Positions 1 to 11,148 of a stretch of 64,000 bases of DNA are shown in pieces; the first letter of the stretch is position 1; each line of letters begins with the position of its first letter. Below the pieces are notes generated by a model. It did no database searches. It was not told where the DNA came from and saw nothing but the letters and a program-made list of their open reading frames with translations. The stretch lies in contig NZ_VFOA01000001.1 in NCBI RefSeq assembly GCF_006715865.1, positions 3,720,001 to 3,784,000 of the forward strand, written 5' to 3'. A program made the translations under genes and the position numbers. Origin of the DNA: Cellulomonas sp. SLBN-39 (lineage in GTDB: Bacteria > Actinomycetota > Actinomycetes > Actinomycetales > Cellulomonadaceae).

Positions 1-12
1 CTGTCCGACCTG

Positions 13-321
13 CTAGGCCGCGGAGCCGGGGCTGTCGTGGCGCGGCGGCGAGCCGTCCGCACGTGCGGCGACCTGGGCGTCGACCACCGCGAGGAGCTCG
101 CGGACCCGGTCCGCCTGCTCCTGCGCGTCACCGCCGGCCCTGCCCGCGGCCAGGCCGACGAGGAACGCGGTCGTGGGGCCCGCGGGGCGCGCGACGCCGT
201 GGGCCACGTCGCGCACCATGTCGAGCACCGGGCCGCACGTGGCGAGGGCGACCTCGGGCGCGACCCCGAGCTCGCGGGCGACCTGCACCAGCCACCCGTC
301 GAGGGTGCTCGGGTCGCTCAC
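13..321 (-). CDS. DUF6457 domain protein
   Basis: A 102-residue protein starting VSDPSTLDGW, matching the small actinobacterial DUF6457 family. Its members often sit beside, or are fused to, molybdenum-cofactor guanylyltransferases, but no such gene is visible here because the window ends just downstream. It is mostly helical, with one Cys and a short acidic/polar tail. The GTG start overlaps the stop codon of the upstream gene in a GTGA arrangement, so translation of the two is probably coupled. No catalytic motif is visible. Function is unknown; a link to molybdopterin is only guilt by association recalled from other genomes. Confidence 0.75.
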   Translation of the reverse strand: MSDPSTLDGWLVQVARELGVAPEVALATCGPVLDMVRDVAHGVARPAGPTTAFLVGLAAGRAGGDAQEQADRVRELLAVVDAQVAARADGSPPRHDSPGSAA

Positions 322-839
322 GACCGGTCCCGCCGGGGCTGCACCGAGGTCGGGTCGAAGGCGCCGCCACGGACGTGGGCCGCCATGGCCTCGACCCGCA
401 CCGCCTGGTCCCGGCTGCGCTCGACGAGCCCGTCGATGCGCGGGCCGTCCAGCCCGAGGTCGTCGGCGTGCGCGCGCAGCGTGAGCCAGCCGAGCCGCTT
501 GCCCTCGATCCCGGAGCGGACGATCTCCAGCTCGAGGAGCGGTGTCAGCGGCGAGGGTGTGCGCAGGCGACGGTTCGGCTTGAGCCGGGCGGCACGCTCG
601 GCGACGGCCGCGAGGACGCGCTTGCTGCGCGAGGGTGCGAGGCCGAGGTCGCGGGCCGTCGCCAGGTGCAGCGCACGCTCCTCGACGAGCTCGGCGCGCA
701 GACGGGCGAGGTCGTCGGCCACACCGACCAGGCCCGGCGCGCCCTGCATCCGACCGAGGCGTTCGATGATGCCGGTCGCACCCGTCACGTGGTCCTCCAC
801 GTACGTCTCGACCAGCCCGAGGTCCACCGTCGTCGCCAT
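318..839 (-). CDS. conserved helical hypothetical protein
   Basis: A 173-residue protein. I start it at MATTVDLG, because the 12 codons upstream are not family-like. It is an all-helical protein rich in Leu, Ala, Arg and Glu, with phrases such as YVEDHVTGATG, SPLTPLLELEIVRSGIEGK and a helical C-terminus. These resemble a conserved actinobacterial family that reads like a distant ferritin-like four-helix bundle. I do not see the paired Glu and ExxH iron ligands of a true ferritin, so no metal role is claimed. It overlaps the DUF6457 gene by four bases and probably forms an operon with it. Function unknown. Confidence 0.7.
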   Translation of the reverse strand: MATTVDLGLVETYVEDHVTGATGIIERLGRMQGAPGLVGVADDLARLRAELVEERALHLATARDLGLAPSRSKRVLAAVAERAARLKPNRRLRTPSPLTPLLELEIVRSGIEGKRLGWLTLRAHADDLGLDGPRIDGLVERSRDQAVRVEAMAAHVRGGAFDPTSVQPRRDRS

Positions 840-905
840 CGCTGCTCCTCGCGTCGTCGTGCCCCGATGCTGCACCCCACCGCGGGACCGCGCTCCCCGA
901 GGGGG

Positions 906-2117
906 TCAGACCTCCTCGGAGGCCCGGGCCGGGCTCTGCTCGACGGCGGCCGGGGCCGTGTCCGCGTCGGGGACCGTCAGGTGCGGACGGCTGCGGCTGG
1001 CCTGCGGGCGGTAGACGATCCGCGAGTGGAACACGAACCGGGCGAGGAAGGCCACGACGAGCGTGATCGCGGTGGCCAGCACGGCCGCCACGTGCACGGT
1101 CTCGACGAGGATCCCGACCACCGGCAGGCGCAGCACAGTCTCGACGTTGTTGAACGTGAACGACTGGACGAACCGCGACCAGACGCCCTTGCCCTCGTGG
1201 CGCAGGTCGCGGAACACGAACCGCTCCTGCAGCAGGAAGTTGCCGATGATCGTCGCCTCGGCCGCGATGACCGCCGCCGGCAGCCACGCCATGCCGAGCG
1301 TGGTCAGCAGCGCCACGATCGCGACGTTCGCGACGGCGCCGATGCCGCCGATGATCGCGAAGCGGGACATGCGACCGAAGCGCAGGCCGGCGAGCTGCCA
1401 GAGGAAGTGCAGGCCCTGCGCGAGGTTCGCCTTGGACTCCCCGGCGAACCGCTCGCCGAAGACGAACGGCACCTCGGCGACCCGGAGCCGGTGGCGCGCG
1501 AGGATCTCGAGGAGGATCTTGAAGCCTCGCGGGCGCAGCGCCTGCATGTCGAGGGCGTCGCGGCGGACCGCGAAGAACCCGGTCATCGGGTCCGAGCAGT
1601 CGCGCAGGCGGACGGGGAACATGCCACGCGTCAGCGCCGTGGAGGTGGAGGACACGGCGCGGCGGACCGCGCCCGACAGGCCCTCGCTCGACCCGTCCTC
1701 GATGTAGCGGGACGCGACGACGACGTCGACGCCCGGCTCGGCCGCACGCTCGAGCATGGTGGGGATGAGCTCGGGCGGGTGCTGCAGGTCCCCGTCCATC
1801 ACGAGGCACCACTGCGCGTCCGAGGCCGCGAACCCCGCGACGACCGCACCGCCCAGACCTCCGACGGGGTCGTCGCGGTGGATCACCCGGACGGGGTAGC
1901 CCGCGGTCGGCGCCAGGGCCCGGACGACCTCGGCCGTCTCGTCCCGCGAGTCGTCCACCACCAGGAGCTCGGCATCGATGCCCCGGACCGCGAGTCCCAC
2001 GCGGCGCACGAGCTCGGGCATGTTCGGCGCCTCGTTGAACGTCGGCACCACGACGGTGACCGAGGGTCGTGCGGGGTCGGCGCCGACCCCGCTCCCCGTG
2101 TGCTCTGCTCCGTGCAT
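906..2117 (-). CDS. GT2 polyprenol-phosphate glycosyltransferase with GtrA domain
   Basis: A 403-residue membrane glycosyltransferase. The N-terminal half (about 20-250) is a GT-A family 2 fold like dolichyl/polyprenyl-phosphate mannose synthase: VVVPTFNEAPNMPELV near the start, VVDDSRDET for the nucleotide-sugar site, and MDGDLQHPPELI as the metal-binding DxD-type loop. The C-terminal part (about 250-370) is a GtrA domain with four predicted membrane helices, of the kind that moves polyprenyl-linked sugars across or anchors the enzyme in the membrane. The expected reaction is transfer of a sugar, probably mannose or glucose, to polyprenyl phosphate for cell-wall glycan or protein glycosylation. 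The start at MHGAEHTG is chosen because the upstream 32 codons are Arg-rich and unlike the family. The exact sugar cannot be read from sequence. Confidence 0.85.
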   Translation of the reverse strand: MHGAEHTGSGVGADPARPSVTVVVPTFNEAPNMPELVRRVGLAVRGIDAELLVVDDSRDETAEVVRALAPTAGYPVRVIHRDDPVGGLGGAVVAGFAASDAQWCLVMDGDLQHPPELIPTMLERAAEPGVDVVVASRYIEDGSSEGLSGAVRRAVSSTSTALTRGMFPVRLRDCSDPMTGFFAVRRDALDMQALRPRGFKILLEILARHRLRVAEVPFVFGERFAGESKANLAQGLHFLWQLAGLRFGRMSRFAIIGGIGAVANVAIVALLTTLGMAWLPAAVIAAEATIIGNFLLQERFVFRDLRHEGKGVWSRFVQSFTFNNVETVLRLPVVGILVETVHVAAVLATAITLVVAFLARFVFHSRIVYRPQASRSRPHLTVPDADTAPAAVEQSPARASEEV

Positions 2118-2188
2118 GGTGCCCCGCTCGGTCGACCGTCTGCGGCTCGTCACCGCTGCCAGGACACGACACGGTAACGAACGACCCT

Positions 2189-2213
2189 GTGCCCGGTGAA
2201 TCTCACCGGGCAC
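2189..2213. promoter_or_regulatory. perfect 11-bp inverted repeat, probable operator
   Basis: GTGCCCGGTGA, three bases (ATC), then its exact reverse complement TCACCGGGCAC. It lies between the divergent glycosyltransferase (minus) and transglutaminase (plus) genes, where a terminator would make little sense. It is best read as a dimeric regulator site controlling one or both genes. The GTGA-N3-TCAC spacing does not fit the N6 spacing of CRP/GlxR sites, and I cannot name the regulator. Confidence 0.45.
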
Positions 2214-2299
2214 GCTAAGCGTTTCACACCCGCCCCGCAGGTGCGGGCGACGAGCCTCCCCGAGGGACGGTGCACGCCGCGACGGTGCAGGATGACCGC

Positions 2300-3091
2300 G
2301 TGCAACGTGACGTGTTCGCCCACATGTCCCTCCGGGTCACCGAACCGGCGACCCTCGTCCTGGCGGTGGCCGTCGACGCCGGCCACCGTGCCGACGAGCA
2401 GCTCGACGTGCGCGCCGACGACGGGCCCGTCGACGTCCGCGAGCTCGTCGACGCGCACGGCACCCGCCTGCACGTGGTCCGGGCCCCGCGCGGCGAGGTC
2501 CGCGTGGCGTACCGGGCGCGCGTCGAGGGCCGCCTGCCCGCGCCGGCGGTCGACGAGGCGGAGCTGCTGTGGCACCTGCGCCCGAGCCGCTACTGCGAGT
2601 CCGACCAGCTCGCGCCGACGGCCCGGGCCGAGTTCGCCGGCCTGGACGGTGCCGACCTGCTGGCGGCCGTGAGCTCGTGGGTCGGCACCCGGCTCGCCTA
2701 CGTTCCCGGGGCCAGCCTGCCGACGGACGGCGCGGTCCGCACCCTGCTCGCACGGCAGGGTGTGTGCCGGGACTACGCCCACCTGGTGGTCGCGCTGCTG
2801 CGGGCGCTCGACGTCCCGGCGCGCCTCGTCGCGGTGTACGCCCCCGGGCTGGACCCGATGGACTTCCACGCGGTCGCCGAGGCCTACGTGGACGGCGGGT
2901 GGCACGTGGTCGACGCGACGACGCTGGCCCCGCGCAGCACGCTCGTGCGCGTCGCCACGGGGCGGGACGCGTCGGACACCGCGTTCCTCACGGTCCACGA
3001 CGGTCTGGCGAGCCTGGGCACGCTCGAGGTCGGAGCGGTCGCCGACACGTTGCCGGACGACGACGTGCGCGAGCTCGTGGCGCTCGGCTGA
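2300..3091 (+). CDS. transglutaminase-like cysteine peptidase family protein
   Basis: A 263-residue transglutaminase-like protein. I use the GTG giving VQRDVFAHMSLRV, because conserved sequence begins there; an ATG ten codons upstream is possible. The N-terminal ~100 residues form the beta-rich domain commonly preceding the core. The core carries the triad: Cys in QGVCRDYAHL, His in MDFHAVAEAY and Asp in WHVVDATTLAP. Bacterial members are cytoplasmic and usually annotated as proteases or protein-modifying enzymes, often without a known substrate. There is no signal peptide. It precedes glgX by about 110 bases with a weak hairpin at its stop codon, so it is probably a separate transcript. Confidence 0.85.
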   Translation: MQRDVFAHMSLRVTEPATLVLAVAVDAGHRADEQLDVRADDGPVDVRELVDAHGTRLHVVRAPRGEVRVAYRARVEGRLPAPAVDEAELLWHLRPSRYCESDQLAPTARAEFAGLDGADLLAAVSSWVGTRLAYVPGASLPTDGAVRTLLARQGVCRDYAHLVVALLRALDVPARLVAVYAPGLDPMDFHAVAEAYVDGGWHVVDATTLAPRSTLVRVATGRDASDTAFLTVHDGLASLGTLEVGAVADTLPDDDVRELVALG

Positions 3092-3113
3092 GGACGCGCC
3101 CGACGCCGTCCTC
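3090..3113 (+). terminator. weak hairpin at end of transglutaminase gene
   Basis: GAGGACG pairs with CGTCCTC seven base pairs apart from a ten-base loop. The hairpin starts inside the TGA stop codon of the transglutaminase gene and ends about 90 bases before glgX. No T run follows, as is usual in such GC-rich genomes. Confidence 0.35.
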
Positions 3114-3204
3114 CCCCGGGCCCGACGGTGCGGCACGCCGCTCACCTGGACGGTCGTCGTGCGTACGCCGCGCCGACGTGGGCGTTCGCTGGCACGCTGT
3201 GCCC

Positions 3205-5396
<2,192 letters not shown>

Positions 5397-5400
<4 letters not shown>

Positions 5401-7907
5401 GCGAGGGGCGCAGCACCGCGGAACGGCGCCTCGTCCGCCCGGGCCACCGGGTGCCGGTGTCGACGTACCGCCTGCAGCTGGGCGCCGACCTGACGTTCGC
5501 CGACGTCGCGGCGCGCGTGCCGTACTACGTCGCGCTCGGCGTCACGGACCTGTACCTGTCCCCCGTGCTCACCGCCGCCCCGGGCAGCACCCACGGGTAC
5601 GACGTCGTCGACCACGACGAGGTCTCCCCCGTCCTCGGGGGGATCGACGGCCTGCGCGCGCTGTCCGCGACGGCGCACGCCGCCGGCCTGGGCGTCGTGC
5701 TCGACGTCGTGCCGAACCACATGGCGGTACCGACGCCGGTCTGGCACAACCGTGCGCTGTGGTCGGTGCTCGAGCAGGGCCCGGAGTCGGCGTACGCCGC
5801 GTGGTTCGACGTCGACTGGTCCGCCGGGGACGGGGCGGTCCTCATGCCGGTCCTCGGGGACCGGATCGGCGCCGTGCTCGCCCGCGACGAGCTCCGGCTC
5901 GCCGAGGAGGACGTGCCCGGCGTGGGCGTGCGGCAGGTGCTGCGGTACCACGACCACGTCTTCCCGGTGCGCGAGGGCACGGCCGCGCTGCCGCTGGCCG
6001 AGCTCGTGGAGCGGCAGCACTACCGGCTCGCGTACTGGCGCGTCGCCGACGAGGAGCTCAACTACCGGCGGTTCTTCGACGTCGGCACCCTCGTGGCGCT
6101 GCGCGTGGAGGACCCCGGCGTCTTCGACGCGACGCACGCGACGATCCTGCGCCTGCTGAGCGAGGGCGTCGTCGACGGGCTGCGTATCGACCACCCCGAC
6201 GGCCTGGCCGACCCGGCGGGCTACCTGGCGCGGCTGCGCGAGGCCACCGACGGCGCGTGGGTCGTCGTGGAGAAGATCCTCGCCGGCCAGGAGGAGCTGC
6301 CCGACGACTGGGACACCGCCGGCACCACCGGGTACGAGTGGCTGTGGCGCGTGCAGCAGACGTTCGTCGACCCGGGCGGCGCGGCCGCGCTCGGCTCGGT
6401 CATGCACCGGATCGCCGGGGACGGGTCCGACGCCTTCGACGCCATGGTGGAGCAGGCCAAGCGCGAGGTCGTCGACGGGCCCCTGTACGCCGAGGTGCAC
6501 CGCCTGACGACGCTCGCGTCGGGGATCTGCCACGACGACCTGCGCCTGCGCGACCACACGTGGCGTGCGCTGCACGAGTGCCTCGTCGAGCTGCTCGTCG
6601 CCTTCGACCGGTACCGCGCGTACGTCGTGCCGGGGCAGGTCCCCACGACGGACGCGACGGCGGCGTTCGCGGCCGCGGCCGACCTGGCCACGTCCCGGCT
6701 GGGACCGGGCCGCGAGTCGACCATGGAGGTCCTGGTCGACCTGCTGCAGGGGCGCGAGGCCGGCTCGGCGGGTCGCACGCGCGACCCGCGGCGCGACGAG
6801 CTGGTCGTGCGCTTCCAGCAGACCTGCGGGGCCGTCATGGCCAAGGGCGTCGAGGACACCGCCTTCTACCGCTGGACGCACCTCGTGGCACTGTGCGAGG
6901 TCGGCGGCGAGCCGACGCACTTCGCGACGACGCCCACGGACCTGGCCGCGTTCGCGTCGTCGGCGCAGAGCGCCGCGCCGCTGGGCATGACGACGCTGTC
7001 GACGCACGACACCAAGCGCGGCGAGGACACCCGGTCGCGCATCGGCGTGCTGTCCGAGCTGCCGCACGAGTGGGGCGCCCTCGTCGACGAGCTGCACCGC
7101 GTCAGCGCGCCCTACCGGGGCAGCCTGGTCGACGGGCGCACCGAGCACGTGCTGTGGCAGACGCTGGTCGGCACGTGGTCCGCCGACGGGCCGGTCGGCG
7201 CGGACCGCCTGGAGGCGTACCTGACCAAGGCGGTGCGCGAGGCCAAGGCCCGCACGTCGTGGACGGCGCCGGACGAGGCGTACGAGGACGCCGTGCTGCA
7301 CCTGGCGCGCCGGGCGCTGGGCGACCCGCGGGTGTACGAGCTGCTGGACGGCTGGGACGTGCGCACGCGCGAGGCGGTGCGGGCGGCGACGCTCGGCACC
7401 AAGCTCGTCCAGCTCACGCTGCCCGGCGTCGCGGACGTCTACCAGGGCACGGAGGTGACGGCGCTGACGCTGGTCGACCCGGACAACCGGCGCCCGGTGG
7501 ACGTGACCGCGCTCGGCGAGCGCCTCGAGCGCCTCGACGCCGGTGCGGGCCCGCGGGGGCTCGACGACGAGAAGCTGCTGGTCACGTCGCGCGCGCTGCG
7601 CGTGCGACGCGACATGCCGGAGGCGTTCGTCGGCCCGGAGGCGGGGTTCGTCCCGCTGCCGCACTCGTCGGGGCACACGCTGACGTACGCGCGCACCGCG
7701 TCGGGGCAGCCCCGCGTCGTGGTCGTGGCGACGCGGCTCGCGGCGGCCGTCGAGCGGCTCGGCGGCTGGTCGGACCACACGATCGCGCTGCCCGAGGGCA
7801 CGTGGCACGACGTGCTCGCCGACCGCCCGGTGCCGGGCGGCGTGCAGCGGGTCGCGGACGTGCTCGACCGGTCGCCGGTGGCGCTGCTCGTCCACGAGGG
7901 GGTGTGA
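5397..7907 (+). CDS. treY: maltooligosyl trehalose synthase TreY
   Basis: An 836-residue GH13 enzyme that converts the reducing-end alpha-1,4 linkage of a maltooligosaccharide into alpha,alpha-1,1, giving maltooligosyl trehalose. Family signatures are STYRLQL and YLSPVLTAAPGSTHGYDVVDH near the N-terminus, VVLDVVPNHM (region I), VDGLRIDHPDGLADP (nucleophile Asp region), VVEKILAGQEELP (acid/base Glu) and STHDTKRGEDTRSRI (third acid). The length fits the family (roughly 700-850). The GTG start is fixed by the GTGA overlap with glgX. The downstream overlap with treZ completes the TreY-TreZ route. Confidence 0.96.
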
Positions 7908-7909
7908 GC

Positions 7910-9700
7910 GTGCGACCGTCCGTCTGGGCACCCGCGGCGGCGCGCGTCGACCTCGAGCTGCCCGCCGACGGCACGCGCCTGCCGATGCGCCGCGGCGAGG
8001 ACGGCTGGTGGTCCGCCGACGCGGACCTGCCGCACGGCACGGACTACGGGTTCGCCGTCGACGGCGGCCCGCCCCGCCCGGACCCGCGCTCGGCGTGGCA
8101 GCCCGAGGGCGTGCACGGGCCGTCGCGCGTGTTCGACGCGTCGACGTTCGCGTGGTCGGACGCCGGCTGGTCGGGCCTGGACGTGCGCGGCGCCGTGACG
8201 TACGAGCTGCACGTGGGCACCTTCACGCCGGAGGGCACGCTCGCGGCGGCCGCGCAGCGCCTCGACCACCTCGTGCGCCTCGGCGTCGACGTCGTCGAGC
8301 TCCTGCCGGTCGCGGCGTTCAACGGGCGGCACGGGTGGGGGTACGACGGCGTCGCCCTGTGGGCCGTGCACGAGCCGTACGGCGGGCCCGCGGCGCTGCA
8401 GGCGTTCGTGGACGCGGCGCACGGGCACGGCCTGGCGGTGTGCCTGGACGTCGTGCACAACCACCTCGGCCCGTCGGGCAACTACCTGGCGGAGTTCGGC
8501 CCGTACCTCACGGACGCGCACCAGACGCCGTGGGGCTCGGCGGTGAACCTCGACCAGGACGGGGCCGAGCACGTGCGCCGGTGGATCTGCGACTCGGTGC
8601 TGCGCTGGGCCCGCGACTTCCACGTCGACGCGTTCCGCCTCGACGCGGTGCACGCGCTGGTCGACGAGTCGGAGCAGCACCTGCTCGCCCAGCTGTCCGA
8701 CGAGGTGGCGGCCCTGTCCGCGTCGCTGGGCCGACCGCTGGGCCTCGTCGCGGAGTCCGACCTGAACGACGTGCGGTCGGTGACGGCGACGCGCGACGGC
8801 GGCTGGGGCATGGACGCGCAGTGGGCCGACGACGTGCACCACGCGGTGCACGCCCTGCTCACGGGCGAGCGGCACGGCTACTACGTCGACTTCGGCGACC
8901 CGCAGGTGCTCGCGACGGCCCTGACGCAGGGCTTCGTGCACACCGGCGACCTCTCGACGTTCCGGGGCCGCCCGTGGGGCCGGCCGGTGCCGGACGACGT
9001 CGACGGCCACCGCTTCGTGGTGTTCTCGGCCAACCACGACCAGGTCGGCAACCGGGCCCTGGGCGACCGGCCGTCGGCGCACCTGCCCCCGGGGCGTCTG
9101 GCGGCGCAGGCGGCGCTGGTGCTGCTCTCCCCGTTCACCCCGCTGCTGCTCATGGGCGAGGAGTGGGGCGCCCGCACCCCGTGGCAGTTCTTCACCGACC
9201 ACCCCGAGCCCGACCTGGCCGCGGCGGTCCGCGACGGGCGGCGGCGCGAGTTCGGCGGTCACGGGTGGGAGGAGCTGTACGGCGGGCCCGTGACGGTCCC
9301 CGACCCGCAGGACCCGGCGACGTTCGCGGCGAGCGTCCTGGACTGGTCGGAGCTCGAGGTCGGCGAGCACGCGCGGCTGCTGGAGTGGCACCGCACGCTG
9401 ATCGCCCTGCGGCGGGTCGTGCCGGACCTGGCCTCGGGCGACCGGTCGCGCACCCGCGTGACCGTGCTGCCGGCGCAGGACGCGCCCGCCGCCGGACCTT
9501 GGCAGGGCGTGCTCGTGGTGCACCGGGGCGCGACGAGCGTCGTCCTCAACCTCACGGACGCGCCCGCGCGGGTCGACGTGGGTGGGTCGGCGCCGCGGGT
9601 GCTGGCATCGTGGGCGACGGGCGCGGTCGTGCCGCCGGCCGGGGACGACGACGCGTGGGCGGTCGAGCTGCCCGGGCCGGGCGTCGTCGTCGTCGGCTAG
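7910..9700 (+). CDS. treZ: malto-oligosyltrehalose trehalohydrolase TreZ
   Basis: About 596 residues. TreZ cleaves maltooligosyl trehalose next to the trehalose unit, releasing free trehalose. The N-terminal beta-sandwich (SVWAPAAARVDLELP) is followed by a GH13 barrel: VELLPVAAFNGRHGWGYDG, CLDVVHNHLGPSGNYL, FHVDAFRLDAVHAL (nucleophile), GLVAESDLND (acid/base) and FSANHDQVGNR (third acid). A GTG at 7904 would give the usual GTGA overlap with treY. However, GAGGGGG at 7896-7902 sits seven bases before the in-frame GTG at 7910, so I prefer the latter. It is last in the glgX-treY-treZ operon. No treS, glgE or otsAB lies nearby, so glycogen is the implied trehalose source. Confidence 0.95.
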   Translation: MRPSVWAPAAARVDLELPADGTRLPMRRGEDGWWSADADLPHGTDYGFAVDGGPPRPDPRSAWQPEGVHGPSRVFDASTFAWSDAGWSGLDVRGAVTYELHVGTFTPEGTLAAAAQRLDHLVRLGVDVVELLPVAAFNGRHGWGYDGVALWAVHEPYGGPAALQAFVDAAHGHGLAVCLDVVHNHLGPSGNYLAEFGPYLTDAHQTPWGSAVNLDQDGAEHVRRWICDSVLRWARDFHVDAFRLDAVHALVDESEQHLLAQLSDEVAALSASLGRPLGLVAESDLNDVRSVTATRDGGWGMDAQWADDVHHAVHALLTGERHGYYVDFGDPQVLATALTQGFVHTGDLSTFRGRPWGRPVPDDVDGHRFVVFSANHDQVGNRALGDRPSAHLPPGRLAAQAALVLLSPFTPLLLMGEEWGARTPWQFFTDHPEPDLAAAVRDGRRREFGGHGWEELYGGPVTVPDPQDPATFAASVLDWSELEVGEHARLLEWHRTLIALRRVVPDLASGDRSRTRVTVLPAQDAPAAGPWQGVLVVHRGATSVVLNLTDAPARVDVGGSAPRVLASWATGAVVPPAGDDDAWAVELPGPGVVVVG

Positions 9701-9748
9701 CGCTGCTGCCGTCGCCCGGGCCCCCCGGTGCGGCCCTGCGTGCCGGGC

Positions 9749-10861
9749 TCAGGGTGCCGCGGCGGCGACCGCGGCACCCTCGGCCGCCAGCGCCCCGAGG
9801 CGGGACAGGGCCCGGTAGTACTTCTTGCGGTACCCGCCGCGCAGCATCTCGGGGCTGAACAGGTCGAGGCCGTCGGTCAGGTCGTCGCCGGCCAGGAGCA
9901 CGGGCACGTCCCGGTCGTAGAGCCGGTCGACGAGCACGACGAGGCGCAGCGCGACGTCCTGGCGGGTGACGGGGCCGACGCCGGTGAGCCCGACGAGGCC
10001 GACGCCGTCCAGCAGCGCGCCGTACCGGCTGGGGTGCACGGCGGGCAGGTGGCCGAGGAGGGACGCGAAGTCGTCCACGGTGGCGTCGGACCGCGCGCCG
10101 ACCACCGCGGCGACCCGCTCGGCGGCCACGACCGGGGCGTGCGTCGTCACGACGCGGTGCCGGTGGTCCTCGCCGTCGATGCGCACGACCTCGAACCGGG
10201 CGGCCAGGGCCTGGATCTCGCGGAGGAAGTCCTCGGCGGCGAACCGGCCCTCGCCCAGCGACTCGGGCAGCGTGTTCGAGGTGGCCGCGAGCGCGACGCC
10301 GTGGTCGGCGAGCTCGCGCAGCAGGCGGGACATGAGCACCGTGTCGCCGGGGTCGTCGAGCTCGAACTCGTCGATGCAGACGAGCCGGCGCTGCGCGAGG
10401 GCGTCGACCGTGGGCCGGAAGCCGAGTGCGCCCACGAGGTTGGTGTACTCGACGAAGGTCCCGAAGGCGGCGTGCTGCGTGCCGACGGCGTGCGCGAGCG
10501 AGGCGAGCAGGTGGGTCTTGCCGACGCCGAAGCCGCCGTCGAGGTAGACCGCGGGGGCGGCGGTGCGGGGGCGACGGAACCAGCCTTTGGCGGGCGGGGC
10601 CGTCAGCCGGTCGGCGACGGCGCGCACGTGGGCGAGCGCGCGGGCCTGCGACGGGTGGTCCGGGTCGGGCACGTAGGTGTCGAAGGACTCGCGGGCGAAG
10701 TGCCGCGGGGGCACGAGCTCGCCGAGCAGCCGGTCGGCCGGGACGCGGGGGTCGCGCGCGGCGAGGCTGCGCGGGCCGGCGGGGACCGGCTCGGCGGCAG
10801 GGGTGCGGGCGGGGCCCGTCGGCTCGCCGGTGGCGGTCGCGGCCTGATCGGACGGGGTCAC
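9749..10861 (-). CDS. zapE: AFG1/ZapE-family cell-division ATPase
   Basis: A 370-residue single-domain P-loop ATPase. In E. coli, ZapE binds FtsZ and affects the division ring under stress; the mitochondrial relative AFG1 has a role in protein quality control. Visible motifs are Walker A GGFGVGKTHLL, Walker B RLVCIDEFELDDPGD, sensor-like AATSNTLPESL, and the family C-terminal EMLRGGYRKKYYRALSRL. The first ~35 residues are a Pro/Ala/Thr-rich extension typical of actinobacteria. The GTG start lies eight bases after a -10-like TATCCT, suggesting a very short or absent leader. It is convergent to treZ and divergent from the sulfate operon. Confidence 0.9.
   Translation of the reverse strand: MTPSDQAATATGEPTGPARTPAAEPVPAGPRSLAARDPRVPADRLLGELVPPRHFARESFDTYVPDPDHPSQARALAHVRAVADRLTAPPAKGWFRRPRTAAPAVYLDGGFGVGKTHLLASLAHAVGTQHAAFGTFVEYTNLVGALGFRPTVDALAQRRLVCIDEFELDDPGDTVLMSRLLRELADHGVALAATSNTLPESLGEGRFAAEDFLREIQALAARFEVVRIDGEDHRHRVVTTHAPVVAAERVAAVVGARSDATVDDFASLLGHLPAVHPSRYGALLDGVGLVGLTGVGPVTRQDVALRLVVLVDRLYDRDVPVLLAGDDLTDGLDLFSPEMLRGGYRKKYYRALSRLGALAAEGAAVAAAAP
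9751..9780. terminator. bidirectional terminator overlapping zapE 3' end
   Basis: A perfect 12-bp stem, AGGGTGCCGCGG and CCGCGGCACCCT, with a six-base loop. It lies 50 bases after the treZ stop, and its left arm contains the final base of the zapE stop codon, so zapE's last nine or so codons are part of the hairpin. It can serve both convergent transcripts. Confidence 0.6.
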
Positions 10862-10869
10862 GGTGCCCG

Positions 10870-10875
10870 AGGATA
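10870..10875 (-). promoter_or_regulatory. -10 element for zapE
   Basis: TATCCT on the minus strand ends eight bases before the zapE GTG, the spacing expected for a leaderless or near-leaderless mRNA. No good -35 hexamer is visible. Confidence 0.45.
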
Positions 10876-11007
10876 CGTGGGAGGACCACGGCCCGCCCTC
10901 CTGGACGCACGTCCACCCTGTGAGAAAGGGTCTCGCGATACGGACAGGTGCTGACGGGCTGTCATCGCGCGTGCGACCCTCGTCACGTGATCCACGGGAG
11001 CCTGCTC

Positions 11008-11061
11008 ATGTGTCGGTGCTGTCGCACCGCCGCGGCCCCGTGCTGTCCGGCGCAGAGCTGA
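11008..11061 (+). CDS. cysteine-rich leader peptide of the sulfate-assimilation operon
   Basis: A 17-codon reading frame, MCRCCRTAAAPCCPAQS, with five Cys codons (2, 4, 5, 12, 13). GGGAG at 10996-11000 lies seven bases before the ATG. It ends 109 bases before the sulfite reductase start. Cys-rich upstream peptides are known before sulfur genes in mycobacteria and other actinobacteria, where translation of the peptide couples cysteine supply to expression of the operon. The Arg/Cys start here matches that type. The expected logic is that ribosomes stall at the Cys codons when charged tRNA-Cys is scarce and change the folding downstream. The frame is too short for usual gene finders; the identification rests on composition, ribosome site and position. 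Confidence 0.75.
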   Translation: MCRCCRTAAAPCCPAQS

Positions 11062-11064
11062 CCC

Positions 11065-11148
11065 CGCCCGTCCCCCTGTCACGGGCGCGTGGTCCGCGTC
11101 CGTCACACCCCCACCCCTCGCACGGGTGGCGCGGACGCGAGCACGCGC
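11065..11148 (+). promoter_or_regulatory. candidate attenuator with two alternative hairpins
   Basis: Hairpin A: CGCCCGT (11065-11071) with ACGGGCG (11081-11087), a 7-bp stem starting three bases after the leader stop codon. Hairpin B: GCGCGTG (11085-11091) with CACGCGC (11142-11148), extended by GTCCGCG (11092-11098) with CGCGGAC (11130-11136), and an inner CCACCC/GGGTGG stem. A and B share 11085-11087 and cannot both form. CCTCG (11116-11120) could also pair with the sirA ribosome-site region CGAGG (11159-11163). This layout fits a ribosome-position switch controlling sirA translation or transcription read-through. The mechanism is inferred. Confidence 0.5.

Noticed and set aside
13..2177. 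Very long open frames across the first 2.2 kb on both strands
   Set aside because: Their translations are Arg/Pro/Ala-rich low-complexity shadows of the three real minus-strand genes, a usual effect of extreme GC content.
2189..2213. CRP/GlxR binding site
   Set aside because: The GTGA/TCAC halves are only three bases apart; CRP-type sites need six.
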